Origin: Macrostomum hystrix | Taxonomy: Eukaryota; Platyhelminthes; Macrostomidae | Length of the DNA stretch: 64,000 nt | NCBI GenBank assembly: GCA_950097015.1 | Contig: CATNEN010000039.1 | Location: forward strand, 9,766,001-9,830,000 | Direction of reading: 5' to 3' | Part shown: positions 50,301-60,310 of the stretch, piece by piece | Layout of the letters: the number at the start of each line of letters is the position of its first letter | Numbering within the stretch: position 1 is the first letter of the stretch | Translations under genes and position numbers: made by a program | The notes under the pieces: generated by a model | Seen by the model: only the letters and a program-made list of their open reading frames with translations | What the model was told of the DNA's origin: nothing | Databases searched by the model: none

Positions 50301-53231
50301 GAAATCATACCAAAGACTACAGAATCAGCTCAAGCAACTCGCACAATTCGAATGTTTATAATTAGATTTAACCATCACCAGGCACCACCGGCTATCGACC
50401 GACACCACGGGGTCCACCGACTCGCCAACCACAGTCACCAGCCTGCTGGCAACCCCGCCGGCACAGGCCGCTCACATCAGCACCATCCAGGAGGTAACCG
50501 TGCTCAGCTCCTACGCTTTCCCCTGCTCTTCATGCTGCTCCTTCCCCCATTTCTTCCTGTTCCTTCCCCCGTTGATCATGAATGCAAGTAGATAGTTTCC
50601 GCACCTCTCCAGGAGTCCCAGTCAGTCGCGGCCGGGTCAAGCAACGGCCTGGTTGCAGCAGAAGCTGCCAAGACCGAGGAGGAAGAGGAGGAGGAAGAGG
50701 TGGCCCGCATGAGCTGCTGCTGCTCTTGCTGCCCGGACATCCGCGGCGCCCCGCCGCAGCGAGAGGACGATTTCGGCTTTCGCGACTGGCTGATCTATGT
50801 TCTCAAGTGGATTGTCTTCGTGCTGGCTCTGCCGTTCATTGTGGCGTACAGCATGACCATTCCCGACTGCTCCAGGCCGCACCTAAAGTGAGTTTTTCCC
50901 CTAGAAATTAGATGGGATAAACTTCCAATCAAATGGATAGACCTGCAAGCTCAAGGGAATCGGGCGACAGTCGACCCGCAGCCAGCATGTAGGATATTCT
51001 GTCCGCTCCACACGCACACAGGTGTCTGCCCTGACTTTCTCATTGTCAGGTAGTGTACACTCTCACTGTGCCTTGGTGGTTGGCCCTCAATGGCGTAAAT
51101 TAAACGACAAGCCCCCAGGCTTTCTCGGCGGCGCCCCAAATGAATGTGGCCTCGGCGCGGAATCGAGCTCAGGGACCTTGGAGAGTGTGGCGAGCTATTA
51201 ATGTACGAACCCTAAAAACTCCGTTCCGCTCTACTCAAACTTCACAGGAAGTACTTCCTAGTGAGCTTCTTCATCTCCGTGCTGTGGATTGCCGGCATTT
51301 CATTCGCCATGGTGACAGTGGTGGCCAAGCTGGGCTGCCTGCTGGGTATTGACACCTTCGTGATGGCCATCACGGTGCTGGCTGCCGGCACTAGCATCCC
51401 GGTGAGCTCGGGGGGCCGCTTCGCACCTGCCAACTTAGATTTCTGGATTACAATATCCTGAATTGCGTAGTGTTTGGCCTGTGGTAATGCGGCGTTTCTA
51501 TTTTTAGTAACGTTTTTCTGGGAATCACTTTACCATGCGACTGACAGCAGCCAATCAAATTTCTGATGGCCATCTAATTGACCGAGGGGTTATTCTTAGA
51601 AACTTTGTATGTATGGAATCCTTTAATAGTAGCAATACCACGCTATTTCGAGCTGGGGAAAGACCATGGGGGTATTTCAAGCCAGACCCCACTGCCTAAT
51701 TCGCGATAGCTCCAAAACTGAATGACCAATTTTCGTGAAAGTCCACCACATCGATCAGAACTTTCCGCCCTTTACGATAAACTAACATTCAAAACCGTCT
51801 GACGTCAGCATCACCGAGATATTCAGCGATTCTTGTCAAAGACTCTATTCAGTAATATTGTACCAGTATTGGTGATTTTTGCCTTCAAACACCCAGACGA
51901 GAATCGTTGAATATCTCGACGATGCCGACGATGCAGAAAATATGTAGGTATTAAAAAAACATTGAGTTCTTTCTGTTAACCACTGCCTCGGAGCGCGGGA
52001 CTGATCGCAGCCAATGACGTCACTTGCCTATTTGTATCGACCGAGGCAGCCGTGCTGCTATTTTTAGAAACGCTTGCGAGGAACGCTGTTTTTATTTCTT
52101 CTCGGGCCAAGTAGACAATCTTTTTTGAAGGCCACTATATTACCAGTAGAACTACCAAGGGGATTCCACCCTTACTATTTCTTTTGCTGCACCCAAACGG
52201 AGCAACGCAAAAACACGGGCAAAAATTTTTGTTGCGTTTCTTCTGAAACAAGAATCAAGTCTCCAGCTCTTAGACCGTCGAGATATTCAATGGTTCTGGC
52301 CGATGGTCGGATTTTTCCCATAAGAGCTAGTGAATTTAATACACGCCTATACACGCATTAGCACTGCGCCTCAGTGCGGCCTTGCCAGGCCTTCAGAATT
52401 TTTCAGCATGTCACCCGAATGTGCCTGCGTCATCTCCGTCTTCGGTGGTGACCTAGCTTTATCTAGACGGACTGCTGGACCTTCAAGGGCTACAACAGGT
52501 GTAACTATACCACTATTGACGCTCTGACGCTAAATTCTCCGATTTCAATGATCAACCATCGCCTAGTCTGTCAACCAATCAGTCACCACCCATCGCTATT
52601 TGCATTCGAGCGCTGCCAAAAAAATTTAAAGGGGGGGAGAAATTCCCCCTTGGTATAAAAACGGGTCGCAAAATCTCAAATAGACTAAAATCTCTCCAAT
52701 CAGCAGGAAATACAATCCAGTCCCTCTAACAATAACTCAATCTTGCTGTCTCTCTCCAGGATCTGCTGAGCTCCATCATCGTCGCCCGGGACGGCTTTGC
52801 CGACATGGCCATCTCCAACGCCATCGGATCCAACGTGTTCGACATCGACGTGGGCCTCGGCCTGCCGTTCTTTATCAGGCTGCTCATCAACAAGGCGGAG
52901 CCGCTGGATGTGTTCAGCGAGGATGAACGGGTGAGACTTATGAAGAATCTATATGAGCAATCTTGCACTGACTGCATTAGGCAATGAATTGAAAGTCTCA
53001 AGTTCGTCTACCATCAACCCCTAGCGCGACTACTGTGAGGGCAGGATGCGCATGATGGTGCACGTGAAATTCGGCCTCATCCTCATCATTGTGCTGGCCA
53101 TCACTCTGGGCATTATGTTTGCTGCCCGGCTAAAGATTGGCAAACTGGTAGCGGCCATCCTGTTCATGCTTTACCTGGTGTTTCTCGCCTACGCATTCGT
53201 GCAGCAATTCGCCTGCCGAAATGTCTGCTGA
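41314..53231 (+). CDS. K+-dependent Na+/Ca2+ exchanger (NCKX/SLC24 family), complete thirteen-exon gene
   Basis: Predicted exons: 41314-41536, 44101-44316, 45670-45853, 46848-46905, 46988-47199, 48167-48266, 49109-49282, 49369-49556, 50382-50493, 50613-50887, 51248-51401, 52760-52930 and 53025-53231. All phases agree and give 757 aa. Exon 1 encodes an N-terminal hydrophobic stretch (signal or first membrane segment). Exons 3-4 carry the alpha-1 repeat ([17 protein letters not shown]), and exons 11-12 the alpha-2 repeat ([25 protein letters not shown]). Both acidic residues linked in NCKX2 to cation and K+ binding (in TSIPD and NVFD) are kept. Exons 6-10 form the cytoplasmic loop, rich in Ser/Pro/Arg with an acidic stretch (EEEEEEEE) and a CCCSCC cluster just before the second membrane half. 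The protein should extrude Ca2+ and K+ in exchange for Na+ at the plasma membrane. Exon 7's acceptor is ambiguous because a 41-bp repeat precedes it. Confidence 0.94.
41574..41700 (+). repeat. Short cluster of TGTCTAACAGG motifs in exchanger intron 1
   Basis: GTCTAACAGGT or close forms occur at about 41572, 41587, 41609, 41669 and 41687, plus one inverted copy (CCTGTTAGACA at 41644). The same 11-mer is the core of the 20-bp array in intron 3 of this gene. Confidence 0.8.
42215..42432. repeat. 22-bp tandem array (about 10 units) in exchanger intron 1
   Basis: The unit is GAGAGTGACAGACTGAAGGA plus CA or AA. The complementary strand is pyrimidine-rich (CTCTCTGTCCTTCAGTCTGT), so its splice-like polarity is opposite to the host gene. 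Confidence 0.95.
42826..42885 (-). repeat. tRNA-derived relic in exchanger intron 1
   Basis: The minus strand shows CCCAGCAGTTAAAGCTCCG, then a CTCCG/CGGAG stem and GGGAGTTCGAATGTC, in the order A box, anticodon arm, B box. Stem pairing is poor, so it is taken as a SINE fossil and not a tRNA gene. Confidence 0.45.
43480..43950 (+). repeat. 16-bp pyrimidine array (about 28 units) in exchanger intron 1
   Basis: The unit is CTCATCTCTCCCCTGT with variants (CCCATCTCATCTCTC, ATGTCTCTCCCCTATG). The sense strand is almost purely pyrimidine. The same unit makes up the array in intron 8. Confidence 0.95.
45505..45592 (-). repeat. tRNA-derived relic in exchanger intron 2
   Basis: The minus strand reads GATGGCCCAGTTTTTGGTTT, then an anticodon-like stem CTCGG/CCGAG and GTGAGTTCGAGCCCTGCC (B box). 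The acceptor stem cannot be closed, so this is read as a SINE or pseudo-tRNA of a third type. Confidence 0.5.
45868..46738 (+). repeat. 20-bp tandem array (about 43 units) filling exchanger intron 3
   Basis: The unit is GTCTAACAGGGGATAACCTT, with AACATGG and GGACAACC variants alternating. It starts about 15 bases after the exon 3 donor and ends about 110 bases before the exon 4 acceptor, so nearly the whole intron is array. Confidence 0.97.
47222..48140 (+). repeat. 28-bp tandem array (about 33 units) filling exchanger intron 5
   Basis: The unit is ATGTGACTGGATCACCTGTG plus ACTCACTG, with ACTCACAG and ACTTGTG variants. A shortened unit with GACTGGGTTCTGTG recurs at 47341 and 47787 (446 bp apart), followed by the same variant order, which indicates block duplication. 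Confidence 0.97.
48640..49068 (+). repeat. 41-bp tandem array (about 10 units) abutting exchanger exon 7
   Basis: Each unit contains TCTCCTGATTGGCTGCTGTC and ends CTCTCCGTGTCCTCAG, which on the gene strand reads as a strong 3' splice site. The last unit lies only about 40 bases before the acceptor chosen for exon 7 (CCGCCACCCTCAG, ending 49108). Confidence 0.96.
49705..50195 (+). repeat. 16-bp pyrimidine array in exchanger intron 8
   Basis: The array repeats GTCTCATCTCTCCCCT with a CCCCTTTTTCATCTCT variant. A ~100-bp block containing CTCTTGCGTCTTATCTCCCC appears near 49890 and again near 50113. The unit is the same as in intron 1. Confidence 0.96.
50973..51185 (-). repeat. SINE family A copy (3' truncated) in exchanger intron 10
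   Basis: On the minus strand it runs from the B-box region (GGTCCCTGAGCTCGATTCCG) through CCCAAAGCCTGGGGGCTTGT-like body sequence to a stop near GCTGGCTGCGGGTC. The ATT tail seen in the copies at 62848 and 23267 is absent. Confidence 0.8.
51669..51957. mobile_element. Copy of the MITE-like element in exchanger intron 11
   Basis: Shared with 5179-5560: a GGGTATTTCAA start, AATGACCAATTTTCGTGAAA, GTCCACCACATCGATCAGA, GACGTCAGCATC, GAGATATTCAGCGATTCTTG and GAATCGTTGAATATCTCGAC. The right terminus is not clearly preserved. Another fragment (ACCGTCGAGATATTCAATGG) lies at about 52274. Confidence 0.65.
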
Positions 53232-54987
53232 CCTGTTCCACCTCACACCTGGAATCTGTGGCATCTTCAGTCACATTGAAGACTGTTTAAATGGAAGGAT
53301 TTTGTACCGACTTTAGTCTAAAACTACCGACAGATGAGAAGTAGCCACTTTAAGGTCACCTCAAGGTGTGAATGGAAATTTAACAAATAAACTTTAATAT
53401 AATTAATATAATTAAGCGTTTATGAACGAACTGCTGACGAAGTAGTCATAACATTGTACATTTAATTTCCTCTTCTAATGATTTCTAAATGTGTCTCGTC
53501 TGCAGACTCGCTGTCACCTGCGGCCTGTTGAAATATGTATAATATTATTTTCCTTGTTAACCTAGGCGCTTTTTAGGCACCTTAGAATTCCTGTCTTCTG
53601 CAAGTATAGGCCTCTCTGAAAAACATTATTTATATCTGACAATGCGATCGATAAACTTTCATTGCTCCGGTTTCTTTCGCGACTTCCTGGTAACAATGCG
53701 GCTAACAATAAGAGTGACAGATCTTAAAGGCTCGTTCTTCATGCTGCCTTAAAAAAACTGTTTTCGGTGCACTTTTAATTGATATTGAAATAGTTGATCA
53801 TTCAAAGGAATGTACAATCATGTGTTCTAACAACAATTGATGGCAGTATGAATATGGCTATATTTTTCTATATTTTGCTTTCCACTTTCAATATTCTATC
53901 AACTGTGCAACAATTATTCTTTCCTATGACCCGTGGCAATATTTGCAACAAATAATTGCAGATTCTATTTTGTTATGTTATTGAACTAAGTGAGGTCTAT
54001 AATTCTCAGCCGCTCGTAAACGCAAGCCTTAATGTTCATCTGCGAACATTATCGTGGCCTCGAAACTGATTGGTCGAAAACAAAAACTTATCGCTATTTT
54101 TAGAATTGAGTTTGTGGAAAATCCCCAAGCACGTGACCTACTGCAAGCAATCAATTTTCATAGAATGATTTTTTATTTTAAACACTGCGAATGATTGATT
54201 AAGCATAATGCCGGTACTGAATTGGTATGCGGAATACAGTACTTGTGGGTATTACGAATTTCTTCTTTAATGGCACCCGTAAACTATTTCACGCACCGTT
54301 TAAACCTCGTGCACCCAAAATTACGAGCGTAGTTTCTGATAAATTTAGAACATAACGCACGTCTGAGGTCTCTGATAATTTTATGAATTCCTTCTTTCTA
54401 GTGTGCACGCTAAATAAATGATGTGACTATCATTGATTCAAAACAAAGAAAAACAAAAATAAAACGGAAAAAAAATAATTAATACTTTAATAGCTCCTAT
54501 ATGCTGTAATATTATTATGCTTTTAGCTAAATCTATACTTGTAATGTTTAACGCTGGACAAAATACAAATACAGAATACAAAAAAATGTCTAATTTTTTG
54601 TTTATCTTCGCTGATAAGGCTGAAATGTTTAAAAAACAATAGAAAATCGAATGTTTATTTTTTTATTTAATTTGTCTTGGCTGTAGTAAGCTAGATGCAA
54701 ATGTCAGGACTTTTGTTAAATTCACAATTTTTGCACTTTCAAAACGATCTAATGGAATGATTATTTTCATAAATGAAACATCAATGCTTTGATTTATAGT
54801 GGGGCGATAAAACAAATATTTTTAACTAAATTTAAGCAAAGTTTAGAAAAGCACTTAGCGCATCAATAGTAATATTGTTATTCTCGAGAGATTATTTACA
54901 ATACTAGACTCCCTAGACTCCAAGCATCCTTGGGAAAGTCTTAATTGTGCTCGACAAGTCGACGAATTTTTTTGTGTCAGCGAAGCG
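53232..54987. other. AT-rich spacer between convergent genes
   Basis: The spacer holds the exchanger 3' UTR and the 3' flank of the minus-strand mucin-like gene. TTTATT stretches near 54654-54670 give AATAAA on the minus strand, a plausible poly(A) signal about 330 bases after that gene's stop. No other gene was seen. Confidence 0.45.
53386..53391 (+). terminator. Polyadenylation signal of the exchanger gene
   Basis: AATAAA lies 155 bases after the exchanger stop codon, at a usual distance. Confidence 0.6.
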
Positions 54988-57495
54988 CTAATACCGCCTC
55001 CAGCTGTCAGCACGGACCAGAACCCGCCGCCCGGAGACTCCATCCACCTCCATTATCATTTCAATTTCCTCTAATTCCTCTGAGGATGAGGATGAAGATG
55101 AAGATGATGACGACGATGACGAGGAAGTTGGACAGTCGGATTCGAGCTCGCAGACGCTGCCGACCTCCTTGGCGCTGCACGGTCGATCTAGCTGCAGCCG
55201 GTCTAGGTCGAACAGCCGGCTGGAGTAGGTTGGCAGGCGGTGCAGCGGCGTCCTGCCGAGCAGCCGGCGCAGCGGGGAGCTGTACATCCGATAATGCCAG
55301 CTGCGGTAGGCCCAGACGCAGGCGGCCACGCACATGAGCGCCAAAGCGGTTGCCGTGACGCCGGCCATGACGCCGCGAGTGACACGGAACTCTAACGGGA
55401 AGATCTCGACTGGCTGCGGCTGCGGCTGCGGAGTTGTTGGCACCGCGTTTGTCGACGGCGTCTTCTGGCTGATGGTGGAGGCTGCTGGAACGTTTCCCGT
55501 CAGTCTGTGGTTGCTTCTCGGCTGCGGTGAGAAGGCGCAGGGTGAGCTAGTCTCTGCTAGTTATGCTTGAACCTTCAACTATCTAATTGAGAGAATGCCA
55601 ATATGAATCGGTGACTCTAGAATTGAACAAAAGTTACATCTTGCCCGTTTTGGCCAGATGTATCCCAGTGGCACAACCAAAGCTATGCTGCTCAGTTGCT
55701 CTGTGCTTAGTTGTGCACACTAGGGAATAAATTAAATTTTCTTTCTTAAGAACTCAGATAGTACCCATAGGGGTAAGACGCTTAGTTATACCTAAAAAGC
55801 TCCCAATGCTGTTATTAGTGTGCCAAGGCGACTCTTATATGTGAGAAGACTTGTACTCACCCTGTGCTGGTGAAACAGTTCCACTTTAAAGCTGCGAAAT
55901 TCGAAAAAATCCACGGAGACCAGGGCAGCGCGCCAGTTGTAAACCAGCCAACAGTCCCGGCTGGGGCATTTCAGCACAACCTCGGCTGACTGCATGAGCA
56001 CCGGGTAGAGCTGGGCAAACTTAGACAGGGTGCACTCTTGCGGATCAGCCGAATCCGACAGGCATAGGATTGGTCGAGGATTTGTCCAGGCATTCAGTTG
56101 GCTCTTGCTGAAAAAGGATTGCCACGGCGAAAAAAACTGAGCGGCTGAGCATCCGGGTGAAAAATAGCTAATAACTGTGACAAAGTGAGAGTGCTAGTGA
56201 CATTGCCATCATGACACACAGTGACAGAGTGAAAAAAATTAGGATAAAACTGGCTTGGAGTAAATTGCTGGTTGAATATTGAGCTGCAGCGAATAATGAC
56301 GAAAAAAATAACTGCCAGCGCACCTGATGACTACTTCTTGTACACCGAGAAGATGCCATTTGCAATCAGCTGGGACGGAGTGCATGGGAAGGACCAGGTT
56401 GTAGTGAGTTCGCAAATCGGTACCAGTTCCCAGACGCAGAGTTGTGTTACACAAGTTGTAGCAGTGTAATTGAGAGCCATCGATTTTTGTAGTTGCATCC
56501 TCTGCAGCCTCGCTGCGTGGATTCGCTGATTCAGCTACTGAGCAGTTGATTCTCATCTTGGCTCCCGTCGGACTATCCTGGTGAATTGGCAGGGTCGTGT
56601 AAATTGCGCGCCTCTGTGGATCGCGGCAGCAGATGGTCTCGGCTTGGCCTATAGACATTTTAAGCTTGAGCTCGTTCAGATCGGCTTTCGACTGCCACCA
56701 GCTGGCCTCATCTTTGCAATTGTACAGATTGCTGGTGATAAGCAGGTTGCACTGGCGCGCTGAGTAATTGGATAGTGGCTGCTCGTTCTGAGCCGTGACA
56801 CCGACAGTCTGCTGCAACGCGGAACTCAACGTCGCTGAAACGGCCACCTTCGGTCGTGGCGTGATCGATACCGTCTCCGGAGGAACTGACGTCGTTGATA
56901 CAGCTTCATTCGGTCGCGGCATGATCGATACCGTCTCCGGAGGAACTGACGTCGTTGATACAGCTTCATTCGGTCGCGGCATGATCGATACCATCTCCGG
57001 AGGAACTGACGTCGTTGATACAGCTTCATTCCGTCGCGGCATGATCGATACCGTCTCCGGAGGAACTGACGTCGTTGATACAGCTTCATTCCGTCGCGGC
57101 ATGATCGATACCGTCTCCGGAGGAACTGACGTCGTTGATACAGCTTCATTCCGTCGCGGCATGATCGATACCGTCTCCGGAGGAACTGACGTCGTTGATA
57201 CAGCCACCTTCGGTCGCGGATTTGTTGGTCGTGTTTCATACTGTCGCAACGCTATCGAAACCAGCGCCTGCCTTTGCGGCGTCGACATCGTAGTAGACGA
57301 ACTGTCTGAAGTCGGCGAAGCTGTATAGAAATCTGTTAAATTCACCTCCGGAGAGCTGCTGGAATTTGTCAGAGGTTTAGAATAGTTGGCCATGACGGTT
57401 TGCTTCGTTGACGTCGCTTGCGGTTTGGAAGTTGATTGCAGTGACATTGCTGAAAGCGTAAGCATGAATACTATCTGTGCGATGCGTTGTTCCAT
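54988..57495 (-). CDS. Unrecognised mucin-like single-pass membrane protein, three exons
   Basis: Exons on the minus strand: 57495-56324, 56107-55861 and 55521-54988. Phases agree and give 650 aa. The ATG gives MEQRIAQIVFMLTLSAM, a likely signal peptide. A Ser/Thr/Pro-rich stretch follows, then six copies of a 20-aa repeat built on VSTTSVPPETVSIMPR, typical of O-glycosylated mucin-like stalks. A cysteine-containing ectodomain spans exons 1 and 2 (CNLLITSNLYNC, CC, CPSRDCW and others). Exon 3 adds one membrane segment (GVMAGVTATALALMCVAACV) and a cytoplasmic tail with a run of about fifteen serines followed by acidic residues. The overall plan is that of a type I cell-surface glycoprotein or adhesion receptor. 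The cysteine region matches no domain I can name; CUB- or ZP-like folds were considered but not supported. Confidence 0.8.
56860..57215 (-). repeat. 60-bp coding tandem repeat (six copies) in the mucin-like gene
   Basis: The 60-bp units on the plus strand start near GGAACTGACGTCGTTGATAC. They differ mainly at a single base (CGGTCG versus CCGTCG, encoding Pro or Arg) and one ATCTCC variant. The low divergence suggests recent expansion within the coding sequence. Confidence 0.95.
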
Positions 57496-57582
57496 GCTGA
57501 TAAGAAAAATATTTACAAGCCAAGAGACAAACTTGGGCTTGGCTCTGTGCTTGCTATTTACCAATGACTTTCTGATTTCGCC

Positions 57583-57589
57583 TTATATA
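57583..57589 (-). promoter_or_regulatory. TATA box of the mucin-like gene
   Basis: The minus strand reads CTATATAAGG about 90 bases upstream of the ATG at 57495. This predicts a transcription start near 57555 and a short 5' UTR of about 60 bases. Confidence 0.65.
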
Positions 57590-57599
57590 GGCTTACAGG

Positions 57600-58084
57600 T
57601 GTCTGACTAAGGCGTCAAATTAGATCGTTTAATTGAACGTCATTAAGGTTTCAGTGAGTATTGTGAGTAACAAGTTTTCCTGTTGCGCAACGAGTCAGAG
57701 TACAATGGTTGCAGTTCTAAACATTTGTCTCGCATGTCAAACACTGAGGCAACTCAGAATGTACTTGCGTATCATGTACCGGCAAGCACCGTGAAGTTCT
57801 TAGATCTCTACCCACATCTAAATATGGCCAGCACCCAGCTACGTGAATGTGCCCACCTAGTGAGTTTTTTGCTGGATGACAGTTCCTGGAGTTTCTGTAA
57901 TTGTGTCTAGTTTATCCTACATATACCTTTTAAAACTCAACTATTTTATCATTTAATAGGATCTTTAATGCTACCTAGTCTACTCTAATCATTAATAACA
58001 AAGAGTATAACAATTCACAAACACTTAGCTATCTATTTCACATTTTTTATGTAAAAAAGGAAACATGTTCGGATTGCCTAACAA
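57600..58084. other. Short spacer between two minus-strand genes
   Basis: No gene is recognised. It carries the upstream region of the mucin-like gene and the 3' flank of the methyltransferase gene; no canonical AATAAA was found for the latter. Confidence 0.4.
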
Positions 58085-59170
58085 TCACAGCTTGATGTCG
58101 TACATTCCGTTTAACCAAATGACATCGCTTTGAGGCCAGCTGCTCAGCTCCCTGGCATCGAGCAGCTTGAGCGACTGACTACTCCACGCCCGGAAGCGCC
58201 TGCTGACAAAGAATTCCGCAATTGCGGCCGCTGCTGCCTTGCCTCGAAGCGCAACCGGCCGCCAGTCCATCTGCACGGCCGTCACCGTGAGTTGCTCGAA
58301 GAAGCGCCCAGCCGTTGGCAGAAAGTCCAACTCGTCGCCCTGAATCATCATTACAATGTGGGTAGTTCGAAACAAGCCAGTCAACTTCTCAAACCGCAGC
58401 GGCATGACGGGAATGGTGTCTCGTCTGGCTCGGACAACATCGCAGTCAGAAAACAACTCGGGATACTTCAACTGCGGGTCATTGTCGTTGGAGACGAAGT
58501 TCCACACGAGAGTTGCGTCCAGCATTGCGGCTTCGAGGCTCAGCTGCAGTCGGATAAGGTTTCGGATGTTTGCATCGACCGACACGACTTGCAAACCGAG
58601 CTTCGCGGCCAGGATGCTGTACAAACCAATATTGCTGCCGATGTTGAGGAACGTGACTGCCTCCAGCCTCAATGCGAACTTCATCAGCCAATCAGCACGA
58701 CTCGCTGATTTTTGACTGTTGGATTCTGTTGAATTCGATGTGTCACTGCTGCTGCTTGTATAAATCAGTAGCTTCATGCTATCAGGTCCCATCACAGATT
58801 CCATCTTAGCGAGCTGTCTCACAGCGTTCAAAATGTCCGGTTCGACCCAGCGGTGGAGGACGCACACGGGATAGCCGTCTCTGAGCAGCTTGTAGGCCTC
58901 CACGCCAACGCACAGACTGGACCTGAGAACCGGGCGAAGAAAATCCACGTAGCGCAACTCACGGTTCGATGTACATTTTCTCTCATTTTGCACTTCCTCT
59001 TCTAGCAGACTGGACAGTTGAGCCTCAAAGATCAGCTGTGAAACATCCGAAGATCTGAGGTGGAAAAAATTGCTCTTCAAAGCTAGAAAGTGCAGCAGGT
59101 GGAAGCCGAGAATTAGGCTGGAAGCCGTCAATGCGACTGCCAGCAACCTAACTGGCCTGAATGTCCTCAT
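58085..59170 (-). CDS. FkbM-family-like methyltransferase, type II membrane protein, single exon
   Basis: 361 aa from an ATG at 59170, with no introns. The N-terminus has basic residues followed by a signal anchor (LLAVALTASSLILGFHLLHF). A Rossmann SAM-binding motif FLNIGSNIGLYSILAA lies at about residues 174-189, with the acidic ribose-binding residue in VVSVDANIRN at about 199. The arrangement (hydrophobic anchor, linker, glycine motif written NIGSNIGLYS) fits the FkbM/Methyltransf_21 family, which is often Golgi-located and intronless or lineage-expanded in invertebrates. The substrate cannot be predicted. A Ser-rich insertion (about 139-155) precedes the SAM motif. A weak CTATAACC element lies about 45 bases upstream. 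Confidence 0.8.
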   Translation of the reverse strand: MRTFRPVRLLAVALTASSLILGFHLLHFLALKSNFFHLRSSDVSQLIFEAQLSSLLEEEVQNERKCTSNRELRYVDFLRPVLRSSLCVGVEAYKLLRDGYPVCVLHRWVEPDILNAVRQLAKMESVMGPDSMKLLIYTSSSSDTSNSTESNSQKSASRADWLMKFALRLEAVTFLNIGSNIGLYSILAAKLGLQVVSVDANIRNLIRLQLSLEAAMLDATLVWNFVSNDNDPQLKYPELFSDCDVVRARRDTIPVMPLRFEKLTGLFRTTHIVMMIQGDELDFLPTAGRFFEQLTVTAVQMDWRPVALRGKAAAAAIAEFFVSRRFRAWSSQSLKLLDARELSSWPQSDVIWLNGMYDIKL

Positions 59171-60228
59171 AGTGCATCTGTGTCCAATGCATGAAGCCGA
59201 ATTTATTCAGATTGGGTTATAGCTTGCAACAGAAAAGCTGCAAACACAGACTGCATACGAGTGGCTGACTTCACTAGCGCTTAGTATTCTTGTGCGTTCG
59301 TTCATTCAAATAAATTCTAAATGAACGTCCCTTGGAGTTAGTATCTGACAGCATGAGCAATGTCTTCTTCTCAGCTATTGTTCATCAATTTCTGCTGGGG
59401 TTGAGAGCTAGCCCCCCCTCCACCATTGTTGACTCATACCCAAGTCTGAGCTCAAGAATATTTTTCCACTGTACTCAAAATAACTAACAAACTGAATTTG
59501 CGTCTGCAATCAATTGTATCAATATCAATCTACTAGTATATCAAGCTGCGTCAAAAAATAAGAGCTTAAGCAACTTTTGACAAAAGTAGCAGAGTCTGGT
59601 CACGCGCCAAAGCAAATATACGAGCACAGGTTGTTAATTTAAGCTCAACTCATATTGTGCACAAGACATTGCTCTGAGCATATGCCCACAATGCCCTTAG
59701 TTGGATTATGTTGACTTTGAGGAGACTTTATTGGTTCTACAATTGTAGATAAGACTATGCAGCACAAAACGTGTAACCTGGAGAGAAACCACTTTTCCAG
59801 ACCATTGTGAGCTGACTGACACCAGACTGCATATCTGATGCAAATAATCAGTTCTGATGCACTAGCTTGATAGAAAATCTCATTTAAAAAATCCAAAAAA
59901 TCCATTTTTAGCGCTAAATAAATTTTCTTGATTCCTGAACGAAAATGTTGCGTAAATATAGTGTTGTGTCGTGACTTGCTAAAACGGCCCTCTTTAGGGC
60001 TGGTTGTGTTAGTTGCTGCTGGCTACTGTTAGTAGACTAGTAAGTTAGTGCTGCTCATTACTAAATATTAGTCCGGCTCGTTCTGCTAATTATCAATCGA
60101 CGTATTTTTCGGTTACTAATTAATATACAAGCACAAGCTGCTTTGAGGCGAAAAAACTTTAGTCCATCTACCAAAAAAAAGCGACTTGTCTTAAAGGCAC
60201 AACAATTAGCTTTGTCAAAAAACACAGA
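59171..60228. other. Spacer between methyltransferase and tetraspanin genes
   Basis: Unique sequence. An 86-codon minus-strand frame (59905-59645) has no recognisable domain or splice context. No repeat was seen. Confidence 0.4.
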
Positions 60229-60234
60229 TTTATT
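60229..60234 (-). terminator. Polyadenylation signal of the tetraspanin gene
   Basis: AATAAA on the minus strand lies 77 bases beyond the tetraspanin stop codon. Confidence 0.6.
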
Positions 60235-60310
60235 TTTGTCATTGTTCCATTTTCATGCCTCGGAATGAATCTCAGAATGGCTAGTAACGCTGGATTTAGT
60301 AGATTCAGCT

